Positions 43,652-53,066 of a stretch of 64,000 nucleotides of DNA are shown one piece after another. The stretch lies in contig NZ_JBHLXC010000002.1 of assembly GCF_042432495.1 (NCBI RefSeq), forward strand, positions 806,001 to 870,000, written 5' to 3'. Within the stretch, counting starts at the first letter, position 1. Each line of letters starts with the position of its first letter. The DNA comes from Pseudochelatococcus lubricantis. Lineage in GTDB: Bacteria; Pseudomonadota; Alphaproteobacteria; Rhizobiales; Beijerinckiaceae. The notes under the pieces were generated by a model. The model ran no database searches. It was not told where the DNA came from and saw only the letters and a program-made list of their open reading frames with translations. Made by a program: the position numbers and the translations under genes.

Positions 43652-44739
43652 GACTCGACCCCGTCGATCATCGTACGATCGAAGTGCAGACGCTCCATGA
43701 TCGGCGCATCGGAAAAGCGGAACAGGTCGAACGGCGTCTCAGCCTGCAGCGACCACGACACCCAGCTTGGGGCAACGAAGATGTCGCCCTTATCGAGCTT
43801 GTGGGTAATGCCGCCGAGCACGACTGCGCCGCGACCGGAGAAGACCTGGAAAACGGTCGACCCGACCTCACGCCGGACGGGCGTCTGCACGCCTGCACGC
43901 AGGCGGTGAAACTCCGCCCGGATGGTCGGCATGACGTCGCCGCCCGTCGTCGGATTGATATAGCGCACTGCCGCGTGACCCTGGCCGACCGTCGCGGGAA
44001 CGCCCTCTTCCTCCAGCAGCAGCTGCTCGGTGAGAGCGCGATCCGTGTGCTCCCAGCGGTATGCGCCGATGGGCGAGGAGACCGTGTTCTGCAGTCCCGA
44101 GAGCGGACGCAAGCCCGGATGGCTCCACAGGCGCTCGCCCCGCGAGAAGTTCGGCGTGGAATAGTCGGTCACCCGATCCGCGCCGAATTCGAAGAAGCCG
44201 ACGTCGTTCATGAAACTGAAGGGAATGTCGAGGCCGTCGATCCACATCATTGGCGCATCGGTCTGGTTGTGATGACCGTGGAAACACCAGCCCGGGGTCA
44301 GCAGAAAATCGCCACGGCTCATGCGCACGGGATCGCCGTTGACGACCGTCCAGACGCCCTCGCCCTCGACCACGAAGCGGAAGGCGTTCTGCGAATGGCG
44401 ATGCTCCGGCGCGGTCTCGCGCGGGCCAAGATACTGAATGGCGCACCACAGCGTCGGCGAAATATAAGCCTCGCCGCCGAGGCCGGGGTTGGCAAGGCCG
44501 ATGGCCCGGCGCTCACCGCCCCGTCCGACCGGCACCAGCTCACCGGACGCCGCAGCAAGCTTTCCCAACGTCGCCCACTGCCACACGTGCGGAACCGCCC
44601 GGGGCTTCGGGTGGCGCGGCATCAGATCACCGATCTGGGTCCACAGCGGGTTGAGATGATTGGTCTTGAAATCCGCATAGAGCTGGCGAAGCGCGGGCGT
44701 GTCTGCGGGCTGCATCGCGTTGTGCGACAAGGTATCCAT
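43648..44739 (-). CDS. gtdA: Gentisate 1,2-dioxygenase
   Basis: 363 residues from the ATG at 44739. A double cupin with the iron-binding histidines in APEHRHSQNAFRFVVEGEGV and the CFHGHHNQTD region of the first cupin. It opens the gentisate ring to maleylpyruvate using Fe(II) and O2. First gene of the leftward operon and divergent from a MarR regulator, which probably senses the aromatic substrate. Confidence 0.92.
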   Translation of the reverse strand: MDTLSHNAMQPADTPALRQLYADFKTNHLNPLWTQIGDLMPRHPKPRAVPHVWQWATLGKLAAASGELVPVGRGGERRAIGLANPGLGGEAYISPTLWCAIQYLGPRETAPEHRHSQNAFRFVVEGEGVWTVVNGDPVRMSRGDFLLTPGWCFHGHHNQTDAPMMWIDGLDIPFSFMNDVGFFEFGADRVTDYSTPNFSRGERLWSHPGLRPLSGLQNTVSSPIGAYRWEHTDRALTEQLLLEEEGVPATVGQGHAAVRYINPTTGGDVMPTIRAEFHRLRAGVQTPVRREVGSTVFQVFSGRGAVVLGGITHKLDKGDIFVAPSWVSWSLQAETPFDLFRFSDAPIMERLHFDRTMIDGVES

Positions 44740-44788
44740 GGCGTCCTCCTGGGTGCTTCTGTGATCGAAGCTTTTGCGCAGTATAATG

Positions 44789-44818
44789 AAGATAAGTATG
44801 CATATCAATACCCATCTT
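44789..44818. promoter_or_regulatory. Putative MarR operator in the divergent promoter region
   Basis: AAGATAAGTATGCATATCAA then TACCCATCTT: a palindromic core TATGCATA (44797-44804) inside a wider imperfect dyad AAGAT...ATCTT. It lies between the dioxygenase start (44739) and the probable MarR start (44852), the usual place for a MarR-family dimer to control both genes. Confidence 0.5.
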
Positions 44819-44851
44819 GCAATCCCACGTGTCTGCGGGTATCGCGGCCTT

Positions 44852-45340
44852 ATGATGGATTTCCTCGACATGCCCGGACACCTGATCCGACGGCTGCACC
44901 AGATTTCGACCTCGATCTTCGCGGAGGAGATGGCGCATTCGGGTTTCGACCTGACGCCGGTGCAGTATGCGGCTCTCAGCGCGCTCGCCGGCCATCCCGA
45001 TGTCGACCAGAACACGCTCGCCGGCCTTATCGCGCACGACAGGGCGACTCTCGGCGGGGTGGTGGAAAGGCTTGAGCGGCGGGGCTATCTGCGGCGCGAG
45101 GTCAGCCGGGTGGACCGGCGCGCGCGCGCCCTGAGCCTGACCGAAAAGGGACGTGCGCTGGTGACCACGGTATTGCCCGCCGTCCGCCGGGCGCAGGAGG
45201 ACATCCTCGCCCCTCTGACACCGGCCGAGCGCGCGACGTTCCTCGCGCTGATGGACAAGGCCACCGCCGCCGGCAACAAGCGGGCACGGGCACCGCTGCG
45301 TCTGCCGCAGCGCGAGGGCACGGCAGTGGCGGACGATTGA
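44852..45340 (+). CDS. MarR-family transcriptional regulator
   Basis: 162 residues from the ATG at 44852; a longer frame back to 44774 would swallow the operator and is less likely. The winged helix-turn-helix is clear: LTPVQYAALSALAGHPDVDQ, LAGLIAHDRATLGGVVERLE, RRGYLRREVSRVDRRARALS. Probably a repressor of the divergent gentisate operon that is released by the aromatic acid or its CoA or ring-cleavage derivative. Confidence 0.88.
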   Translation: MMDFLDMPGHLIRRLHQISTSIFAEEMAHSGFDLTPVQYAALSALAGHPDVDQNTLAGLIAHDRATLGGVVERLERRGYLRREVSRVDRRARALSLTEKGRALVTTVLPAVRRAQEDILAPLTPAERATFLALMDKATAAGNKRARAPLRLPQREGTAVADD

Positions 45341-45528
45341 TCATCACACCAAGGGCGGCATCTGTCGGCTCATAATTGTGAGCGAAGCGGCATATGGGGC
45401 GGCTATAGCGACACGCAGTTCGGCTGGCGTGTCACCTCTTTAGGCATTGGGCGCCAAAAGGAGTTAGGCAATCTCGCGCGCACCTTTCCGGTTATCTTCA
45501 CCGTCATCGCCGAAGGCAGTTCCCGGAC

Positions 45529-47010
45529 CTATTCTAGCGAAATGTTCACGTTCTTGAGCTGGGTGCAGTCGAGCAGCTCCTCGATCGATTCCTCGCGACC
45601 GAGGCCCGATTGTTTGCAGCCGCCGAAGGGTGTGCCAACAAAATGCTTACCCGAGCCATTAATCCATATATAACCAGCCTCGACCTGTGTGGCGGTCCGA
45701 AGCGCCTTATTGATATCCTGGGTCCAGATTGAGGCAGTAAGCCCGTAGTCGACATCATTGACGGCCCGCAACATCTCCACCTCGTCACTCCATTTGAACA
45801 CTGACAGAACCGGGCCAAATATTTCCTCGCGTGCAAGACGCATGGCCGGTGTCACGTCGGCGAAAACGGTTGGCTTAATGAAATAGCCATTGCCGAGATG
45901 CGGATCGTCCGCCGAATTTCCGCCAGTGACGAGCCGGGCGCCCTCACTCTGGCCCAGCGTGATGAACCTCATTACCTTGTTGAACTGGGCCTCGCTCACC
46001 AGCGATCCCATCGTGGTGGCTGGATCGGTCGGAATGCCCGGCACGAATGCCTTCACCTGCTCGACGATCGCGTCGAGCACGGCGTCGTGAATGCTGTCGT
46101 GCAGGAACACGCGCGACGTCGATCCGCAGGACTGGCCACACCAGCTGAAGTTCATACCGCGGACTGCCCCGACCGCCACCTTGTCGGGATCTGCGTCGGG
46201 ATAGGCGATCAGGGCATTTTTGCCGCCGAGTTCGAGCGTCACCTTCTTCATGCTGTCTACTGCCCCGCGCAGGATCGCCTTACCGGTCGGAACCGATCCT
46301 ATCAGGCCGACCTTGGCGATGTGGGGATGGGCCACCAGTGCCTCGCCACAAGTCCGCCCTCCGGAAACGACGTTGAAGACCCCCGGAGGGAACAGCGGGC
46401 CGATAAGCTCCGCCAGCCGCAGGCTGGAGAGTGGAGCCTGCTCCGGCGACTTGATGATCAGCGCGTTTCCGGCTGCGAGCGGGGCGCCGGCGCGGCTTAC
46501 GGCGAACATGAAAGGATGATTGTAGGCGTTGATGCGGGCGATGACACCAAGCGGCTCGCGGATCGTGAAATTGAGGTGGTCCGGCCCCAAGGGGACGGTG
46601 TAACCCTTCACCTCGGTGGCGAGGCCGGCGAAATACTCAAGGGCGGTCGCTCCGATTTCGGCATCCTTGATCATCTCCCTGATCGGATTGCCGCAATCGG
46701 CCGCATCGAGCAGCGCGAGTTCTTCCGCGTGCTGGCGCACCAGTCGCGCGGCCTCCCGCAGAAGTGCGCCGCGGGCGACAGGCGTGGTCTCCCTCCAGAC
46801 CCGAAACCCCTCGCGGGCCGCCTCCACTGCGTGGTCGACATCGACAGAATCAGCCCAGGCCGTTTCGCCGAGGCTCTCGCCGGAGGCGGGACTTCTCGTC
46901 TCGACGTAAACACCGTCTTCCGGCTCGTGCCACGAGCCACCGTAGTAGAGGCCCCTGTTTATCGGAAGACGAAGACGCTCGGTTACCGAGGGCTGCAGGC
47001 GATTGATCAT
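45529..47010 (-). CDS. NAD(P)-dependent aldehyde dehydrogenase
   Basis: 493 residues from the ATG at 47010. Catalytic Cys in NFSWCGQSCGSTSRVF, Glu in VTLELGGKNALI, and cofactor motif GSVPTGKAIL. It oxidises an aldehyde to an acid. Related in layout to betaine and aromatic aldehyde dehydrogenases. Last gene of a leftward operon with an SDR and an FAD oxidoreductase, so it likely acts on an aldehyde made in that route. Confidence 0.9.
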   Translation of the reverse strand: MINRLQPSVTERLRLPINRGLYYGGSWHEPEDGVYVETRSPASGESLGETAWADSVDVDHAVEAAREGFRVWRETTPVARGALLREAARLVRQHAEELALLDAADCGNPIREMIKDAEIGATALEYFAGLATEVKGYTVPLGPDHLNFTIREPLGVIARINAYNHPFMFAVSRAGAPLAAGNALIIKSPEQAPLSSLRLAELIGPLFPPGVFNVVSGGRTCGEALVAHPHIAKVGLIGSVPTGKAILRGAVDSMKKVTLELGGKNALIAYPDADPDKVAVGAVRGMNFSWCGQSCGSTSRVFLHDSIHDAVLDAIVEQVKAFVPGIPTDPATTMGSLVSEAQFNKVMRFITLGQSEGARLVTGGNSADDPHLGNGYFIKPTVFADVTPAMRLAREEIFGPVLSVFKWSDEVEMLRAVNDVDYGLTASIWTQDINKALRTATQVEAGYIWINGSGKHFVGTPFGGCKQSGLGREESIEELLDCTQLKNVNISLE

Positions 47011-47170
47011 GGTAGGCTCCGGATGGGGACGCCCGGCGGTTGGGGCCGGGCTCTCCCTGCTGCTTTCTCTTTGGCCGAAGTGCCGTTCACTAGTACCTGT
47101 CGACATGACTGCGGGTGCAGAACATGCGAACGTCATTGCATCTCTTGCCTTTCGCAGATTCTGCGAAGCT

Positions 47171-48349
47171 TCAGTTGCCCGCGGCCTTCATGTCGCAGTC
47201 CTGCGAATAGGAATCAGTGTGGCTGGATACGATCAGGTCGCGCTTCGACAGAAGCGCACGGCCCTTCCCGTCCTTCGCTACCTCTGCCAGATAGTAGTCG
47301 ATGATCGGCATGTTGTTCGCCCCGAACCTGAAGTTGCCGCGGATCGACTCGAAGGATACAGCCCCCAGAGCCTTCTGGAATGCGGGTTTGTCCTCGATCT
47401 TGCCGTCGATCGTCTTCAGCGCGGCATCCAGCATTCTCACCGTGTCGTAGGCATTGGCCGCATTCGGCGACGGGATGCGGCCGTAGGCCGCCTCGAAATC
47501 GTCCCTGAATTTCTTGCTGGCGGGATTATCGAAATCCTCGGGCCAGAAGGTTGATGCGAAGGCGCCGATCGCCGCATCACCGATGCCGGGCAGGACTGTC
47601 TGATCGAGCGAGAATGACGGGGCGTAGAGTGGGATCTGCTGCGCCAGGCCAGCCTGCGCATACTGCTTCACGAAGTTGATCCCCATGCCGCCGGGGTAGA
47701 AGAAGAACACGGCATCGGGTCGAGCCGCCCGCAACTGGGCAATTTCCGCGGCGTAGTCGAGTTGGCCGAAGGTGGTGTAGACCTCTCCGGCGATCTCGCC
47801 CTTGAAGTAGCGTTTGAAGCCAGTGAGCATGTCCCTTCCGGCCGGATAGTTCGGAGCCATCAGGTACACGCGCTGCACCCCTTGCTTCTGCAGATAGATG
47901 CCCATCGTCTCGGATGCCGTATCAGTCTGAAACGAGGCCACGAAAAACCGGGGGTGGCACAGCTTTCCGGCATATTGGGAGGGTCCGGCGTTCACGCTGA
48001 CGATGAACGCGCCAGCGTCGAGCACCGGCTTTGCTATCGCGAGCATGACGTTCGAGAAGTTGATGCCGGTGATCAGTTGGGCGCCGTCACGCTCAATCAT
48101 CCTGTCGGCCAGTTGCCGGCCGATGTCCGGCTTGGCTTGGTCGTCACCTTGGATGACATCGACCGGACGCCCGGCAAGCTTGCCGCCGACGCTCTTGAGG
48201 CCAAGATTGAAGCCGTCGAGCAATTCGTGGCCCAACTGGCCGCTTGGGCCGGAGAACGTGGAAATAAAGCCGATTTTGATAGGGTCCTGAGCCGAGGCTC
48301 CGGTCGACACAGCGGCCGCGACCGCAAAGGATAACATTAGCCGTTTCAT
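47171..48349 (-). CDS. Orphan Liv-type ABC substrate-binding protein
   Basis: 392 residues from the ATG at 48349. Signal peptide MKRLMLSFAVAAAVSTGASA, then IKIGFISTFSGPSGQLGHEL, SVNAGPSQYAG, YLMAPNYPAGRDMLTGFKRY, VFFFYPGGMGINFVKQYAQA. These stretches are nearly identical to the binding protein at 38243-39409. No permease or ATPase genes accompany it, so it may share the LivFGHM proteins encoded 10 kb away. Confidence 0.88.
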   Translation of the reverse strand: MKRLMLSFAVAAAVSTGASAQDPIKIGFISTFSGPSGQLGHELLDGFNLGLKSVGGKLAGRPVDVIQGDDQAKPDIGRQLADRMIERDGAQLITGINFSNVMLAIAKPVLDAGAFIVSVNAGPSQYAGKLCHPRFFVASFQTDTASETMGIYLQKQGVQRVYLMAPNYPAGRDMLTGFKRYFKGEIAGEVYTTFGQLDYAAEIAQLRAARPDAVFFFYPGGMGINFVKQYAQAGLAQQIPLYAPSFSLDQTVLPGIGDAAIGAFASTFWPEDFDNPASKKFRDDFEAAYGRIPSPNAANAYDTVRMLDAALKTIDGKIEDKPAFQKALGAVSFESIRGNFRFGANNMPIIDYYLAEVAKDGKGRALLSKRDLIVSSHTDSYSQDCDMKAAGN

Positions 48350-48471
48350 TTTTTTCCCCGCCATCGTTAGTTCAGACTCGGTGTTCGGAGCGTTCACCCC
48401 TTTTTACTGCTCGCGGTTACACAGCCCTGGCTACGACGCTGACCGGACGATGCCGCCCGGCCCTCTCGGTG

Positions 48472-49452
48472 TCAGATCCGGAAATGGTCATGGGTGCCTT
48501 CCGCGAATATGTCCTCGACCGTCAGCAGGCGGCAGGACAGGCCCTGATCGAAGTGGTAGCGCAACAGAACATCGATCGTCCGCCGATTTGCCTCGACGCC
48601 GTAAGGCCACGGTTCAGGTCCCATGACGGAACGTGTCCACTCGGCCTCCGCAATCAACCACGGCAGTGAGACGTGAAGCGCGGTGGCGTCGCTGAGCGTC
48701 GGCAGCGACGCGCGGCGCGCGTGTTCGAATGCCTTGAGAAGACTGCCCGGCAGCCAGGGATTTACCCCCACCGCGCTCTTCCTCACGCCGATCAGATGCA
48801 TGATCGGGAAGATGCCGGTTTTGCGGAAGTAATCCGCCTCGACGGCACGATAATCCTCGAACAACCGCTTTACGTTCGGCACGCGGTTTATGAAGCACGA
48901 GGGTGCACGCGGCGCGAGAATGGCGTCGATTTCCCCATCGGCAAGCATTTGCGCTAGTGGACGCGGCGCGGTCTTGACCCGTATCTCCGGAGGCAGCTCT
49001 ATCGGTACCTTTTCATGCCGGCCGAGATCTTCCACGCCGCCAGTCACCCAGTTGATATCGCGCGGCTTTACGCCATATTCGTCCTCCAGAATACCGCGTG
49101 CCCATACCGCCGCTGTAACCTGATATTCCGGCACGCCGACCCGGGCCTGCACGAGATCCGACGGTGAGCCGACGCGGTCGGAGCGGACGTAGAATGCGGA
49201 ATGGCGGAACGAGCGGGACACAAAGGCCGGGATGCCGATATATTCGCATTCGCCGCGCGCCGTCTGGATAAGGTATGTGCTCAGGGATAGTTCGGCGACG
49301 TCAAACTCCCCGCCGGTGAAGGCGCGATAGAAGATCTCCTCGGGCGCCAAGGGAATAAAGTTCGCCGCGCAACCCTCAATCGCCACACTGCCTTCGAAGA
49401 GAGCCCGGGTGCGATCGTATTCGCCACATGCAATAGTCAGAGGAAGGGTCAT
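48472..49452 (-). CDS. 4,5-dihydroxyphthalate decarboxylase-like protein (PBP2 fold)
   Basis: 326 residues from the ATG at 49452. No signal peptide, but a periplasmic-binding-protein type 2 fold: LTIACGEYDRTRALFEGSVA, FDVAELSLSTYLIQTARGE, VGVPEYQVTAAVWARGIL, DAILAPRAPSCF. Pht5-type 4,5-dihydroxyphthalate decarboxylases share these motifs, so it could decarboxylate a dihydroxy aromatic acid in the cytoplasm. It may instead be a binding protein of a related family; the catalytic residues cannot be assigned here. Confidence 0.75.
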   Translation of the reverse strand: MTLPLTIACGEYDRTRALFEGSVAIEGCAANFIPLAPEEIFYRAFTGGEFDVAELSLSTYLIQTARGECEYIGIPAFVSRSFRHSAFYVRSDRVGSPSDLVQARVGVPEYQVTAAVWARGILEDEYGVKPRDINWVTGGVEDLGRHEKVPIELPPEIRVKTAPRPLAQMLADGEIDAILAPRAPSCFINRVPNVKRLFEDYRAVEADYFRKTGIFPIMHLIGVRKSAVGVNPWLPGSLLKAFEHARRASLPTLSDATALHVSLPWLIAEAEWTRSVMGPEPWPYGVEANRRTIDVLLRYHFDQGLSCRLLTVEDIFAEGTHDHFRI

Positions 49453-49466
49453 CGACAATTGGCTCC

Positions 49467-50231
49467 TCAAGGATGTGTTGCCCCACCATCAACCGTGATC
49501 GACTGGCCGGTGATGAAGTCCGACCTTCGGCTGGCGAGGAAGAGCATCACCCCAACCAGGTCATCGGGGACCTGCCTGCGGGGGATGCACTGCATTTCCA
49601 CGATCCGCTGCCCGGATGCGCTCGTGACCGTCTCGCGGTCGATTTCCGTCTCGACGGACCCAGGCAGCACCGCGTTCACGGTGATCCCGTGCGCGCCCAC
49701 CTCACGCGCCATCGAGCGCGTCATCCCGATCAGCGCGGCCTTGGAGGTGGTGTAGTGCAGGTAGTTTGGGCGACCGAGCGTTACCGCGCCCGATGAGATA
49801 TTGACGATGCGGCCGAAACCTCGCCGCCGCATTGCCGGCATGACTGCCCTCGCGCACAGGAACGGGCCAGTAACGTTGACACGCTGGACACGCTCCCAGA
49901 CATCGAGCGGTATGTCCTCGAAGGGCTGCATCTTCAACGTGGAGAAGATCGCGGCGTTGTTGATCAGAATGTCGACATGGCCGAGCACGTGTTCAATTTC
50001 CGCCACCATCGCATCGACTGATGAGGCATCGCCGACATCCACTTTGATCGCGCGCGCGCGCCCGCCGGCCGAAACCAGTTCCTCTGCAGCTTTCTGCGCC
50101 TTCTCCAGATTGATATCGGCGACGGCCACGGCCGCTCCCGCATCGGTGAAAGCAGCCGAGAGCGTCCGGCCGATTCCCTGCGCTGCCCCGGTGACAAGGA
50201 CGACCCGTCCTTCAAGATCCAGCTCTTTCAT
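49467..50231 (-). CDS. Short-chain dehydrogenase/reductase
   Basis: 254 residues from the ATG at 50231, overlapping the FAD oxidoreductase stop. Cofactor motif VTGAAQGIGRTL, NNAA in ILINNAAIFST, catalytic Ser in IVNISSGAVT and YxxxK in YLHYTTSKAAL, with DGG at the end. An NAD(P)-dependent alcohol/ketone or diol dehydrogenase of the FabG-like classical type. Substrate unknown; probably part of the same catabolic route. Confidence 0.92.
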   Translation of the reverse strand: MKELDLEGRVVLVTGAAQGIGRTLSAAFTDAGAAVAVADINLEKAQKAAEELVSAGGRARAIKVDVGDASSVDAMVAEIEHVLGHVDILINNAAIFSTLKMQPFEDIPLDVWERVQRVNVTGPFLCARAVMPAMRRRGFGRIVNISSGAVTLGRPNYLHYTTSKAALIGMTRSMAREVGAHGITVNAVLPGSVETEIDRETVTSASGQRIVEMQCIPRRQVPDDLVGVMLFLASRRSDFITGQSITVDGGATHP

Positions 50232-51826
50232 GCGAATGACCTGAGCTTGGCGCGAAGGTCGCCGCGGTTCCACCAAGGCTTGAGGCCGATGTCTTCGGCA
50301 ATAACACCGGCACCGATATAGCCGGCGCCGCCAGAGATCGCCCCGCCGGGATGGGCGGGGGAGCCGACCATGTAGAGCCCTTCGATGCCAGTGCGGTAGC
50401 CGAAATGACGGTCCATCACCTGATCGGCGCTAAGCGCTCCCATAAAGATGTCGCCGTGGCGCATATTGACAAGCTCCTTAGTATACTCCTTGGCTGTGTA
50501 GATACTGCGGCCCAAAACATTGGAATTTCTCATATTCGGGCAGTATTTTGCCCAGGTTTCCATGATCCGGTCTGCGAACTCCTCCTTCCACTCGGAGTAG
50601 TCCTTTCCGCCGATATCTGGATTGAGCGGCATCACATGCCATGCATACGTATTGTGTTTGCCCGGAGGCGCCAGCGTCGGATCAAGCGCCGAGAGCGGCC
50701 CCGATCCGAACTGGATGATCTCGGGAACGCGGTTGTTCTTCACATCATCGAACGCACTGGTGAGATCCGAGAGCGTCTCGGCACCGATGCTCCATTTTTG
50801 TGAAAGTTGAATGTTTGGATCGAATGCGGCTGCCGAGAAGCGGGGCGTCTCTTCGAGTGCAAGGTGGAGGCCGAACAGTGTCCATCCTGTATACTTGAAT
50901 CCGTCCATCTTTTCCGCCATCCGCTGCGGAAGTTGATCGCGCCCGATGAACTTTTCGAAAGTCTGATGCACGTCGAGCGTCGAGGCAACGAAGCTCGTGG
51001 CTCTGGCGCTGCGGCCGTCGGTAAAGTCGACGCCGACCGCACGTCCGTTCTCGATGATGATCCTGTCCGTTTCGCACTGGTTCCAGAAAGTGCCGCCGGC
51101 TTGGATGAAGCGCTCCATCAGGCCACGCGCCAGGTTGAAGCTACCACCCTTGCACAGTTGGTATCCCGACTGCAGGTCGAAAGCACGGATCACTGAACCC
51201 ATCGGGCTTGTTTTGTTGAGCGTATCGGTTAGCCAGGTCCCGAACAGGGAGACCTTGAACAGGAAGAGCAATTTGACCTGTTCGCATTCGAATAGCTCGT
51301 TGACGAGTTCGAATGGCTGCCGCGAGCATACCGCAAGGAAATCGCGCCCCAGCGCACTTGCCGACAGAAGCTCTTCCCGCTCTGCGTGGGTGAGTGGCTC
51401 GGCATAACGTTCGGGCAGGAAAATCCGTTCCGTGATCAGTTCAGCCTTGCGGTTCCACTCGCGGAACGTCCCGGCATCCTTTTTCGAGAAGCGCGCGATG
51501 TTGGCGAGCGTCTCCTCAAGATCCCGCCCGAAAACCAGCGCGCTGCCATCCGAATGCGCTTGGCCGAATTCATAGCGCGGCGTGATGTAGGGTACGCTCT
51601 CGTTGAGTTGCAGGTCCTGGTACCATGGTGTGTGCGAGATATGAAAATGATTGATGGAATGGAGGTTATGGTAAAATCCGGGCAGCGTGACTTCGCTCGT
51701 GTTTAGCCCGCCACCGTACATGAGGCGCCGTTCCGTCAATAATACCCTGAGGCCGGCCTTGGCCATGTAAGTGCCAAGGATAAGGCCATGGTGACCAGCA
51801 CCGATAATGACCGCGTCAAACTGCAT
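50228..51826 (-). CDS. Phytoene-desaturase-like FAD oxidoreductase
   Basis: 532 residues from the ATG at 51826 (strong GGGAGGTG upstream). N-terminal FAD motif FDAVIIGAGHHGLILGTYMA, and C-terminal GLYMVGSPAHPGGAISGGAG typical of the phytoene desaturase/COG1233 family. No carotenoid genes are near. In catabolic clusters such enzymes often act as desaturases or isomerases of small ring compounds. First gene of its operon and divergent from a LysR regulator. Confidence 0.82.
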   Translation of the reverse strand: MQFDAVIIGAGHHGLILGTYMAKAGLRVLLTERRLMYGGGLNTSEVTLPGFYHNLHSINHFHISHTPWYQDLQLNESVPYITPRYEFGQAHSDGSALVFGRDLEETLANIARFSKKDAGTFREWNRKAELITERIFLPERYAEPLTHAEREELLSASALGRDFLAVCSRQPFELVNELFECEQVKLLFLFKVSLFGTWLTDTLNKTSPMGSVIRAFDLQSGYQLCKGGSFNLARGLMERFIQAGGTFWNQCETDRIIIENGRAVGVDFTDGRSARATSFVASTLDVHQTFEKFIGRDQLPQRMAEKMDGFKYTGWTLFGLHLALEETPRFSAAAFDPNIQLSQKWSIGAETLSDLTSAFDDVKNNRVPEIIQFGSGPLSALDPTLAPPGKHNTYAWHVMPLNPDIGGKDYSEWKEEFADRIMETWAKYCPNMRNSNVLGRSIYTAKEYTKELVNMRHGDIFMGALSADQVMDRHFGYRTGIEGLYMVGSPAHPGGAISGGAGYIGAGVIAEDIGLKPWWNRGDLRAKLRSFA

Positions 51827-51970
51827 GCACACCTCCCTCACGCCTCTCGTTGCAGCGACCTGCGCGCCAACACGCCGCCGATTGACATCATTCATAAAGC
51901 CCCCGGCATTGCCTGTCCAAATCAAAGGCATTAGACTAGCAATAAGTTTTCCTTTTGACTGGAGAGTGGG

Positions 51971-52897
51971 TTGGAGCTGAAACAGCTGCGGGCACTGATC
52001 GCCGTGGAGCGGTGGAGCAATATTACCCGCGCCGCAGAGCAGCTTGGCATCTCGCAGCCAGCCCTCGGCATGCAGCTTAGCGCGCTTGAGGAAGCGCTGG
52101 GCGTCAAGCTGCTTGAACGCCACTCACGCGGCGTACACCTCAGCACCGCCGGCCGTCATCTTGCCTCACGTGCGAAGGAGATCCTCTCGCTCACAGACCG
52201 TGTGCGGATCGAGGTCATGGACATGGCCGAACGGCCTCATGGCACTATCCGGGTCGGGATGTCGCCAAGCGCCAGCCTCCTTCTCGCGATGGATCTTATC
52301 ACGGTCGCATCGGCGGCTATGCCTGATGTCAAGCTAAAGTTCGTGGAGAATTCGAGCGCCGTTACACTCGAATGGCTTGACCTCAACCGTATTGACCTGG
52401 CTTTCGTATTTGGCACAGTCAGGCATAAAACATTCGATGCGCAGATACTTCTGAATGAGCGGCTTTGCTACGTGGCGGCAAGTGGCGACGCACCAAACTA
52501 CCGCTCGATTACACTTTCGGAGATCGCATCGGGCAACATGATATTGCCAGGTGGCAGTGACTCAGTGCGTCAGGCCATCGACCGAGCGGCATCGAGCTTG
52601 GGGCTGACGCTCAACATTCTTTTCGAGATGCAATCAATTCATACTGCCATCGACTTTGTCGCTCGACGTTACGGAGCGACCATTCTGCCTGCCGCGCTGA
52701 TCAAGCGACTGCGTGTGATGGGCGACTTCGATGTCCGCCCAATTATCGAGCCGGATATCGTCCGTCCCTTATCCATGGTTCATACGCGAGACCGCGAACT
52801 CTCTAAAGCAGAGCGGCAACTGATCTCCATCAGCCGCAAGCTCATTCGTGAAAAACAAAAAAGCCTTGAGCCGTCATGGTACACGCTGACTCTGTAA
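51971..52897 (+). CDS. LysR-family transcriptional regulator
   Basis: 308 residues from a TTG at 51971 (GGAGAG upstream). N-terminal HTH: LRALIAVERWSNITRAAEQL, GISQPALGMQLSALEEALGV; the substrate-binding domain follows (IRVGMSPSASLLLAMDLI). Divergent from the FAD oxidoreductase, so it probably activates that operon when its aromatic or cyclic inducer is present. The 144-base gap must hold the binding sites; no clear T-N11-A box was chosen. Confidence 0.9.
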   Translation: MELKQLRALIAVERWSNITRAAEQLGISQPALGMQLSALEEALGVKLLERHSRGVHLSTAGRHLASRAKEILSLTDRVRIEVMDMAERPHGTIRVGMSPSASLLLAMDLITVASAAMPDVKLKFVENSSAVTLEWLDLNRIDLAFVFGTVRHKTFDAQILLNERLCYVAASGDAPNYRSITLSEIASGNMILPGGSDSVRQAIDRAASSLGLTLNILFEMQSIHTAIDFVARRYGATILPAALIKRLRVMGDFDVRPIIEPDIVRPLSMVHTRDRELSKAERQLISISRKLIREKQKSLEPSWYTLTL

Positions 52898-53066
52898 GAT
52901 TGAACCGACCATCATAGCCGTTCGGGCAAGGGCGGCGACAGGGGAAGCGTCGAGGGCCTGTCGCTCGCGCTCGGCAGCATGCGCCAGAGCCTCGCTCTAA
53001 TACAACGGACTCTACCAAAATCTGGAGGAAGTTAAGGGGTCCAGGTCATAACCAGTACAGTTCGGT

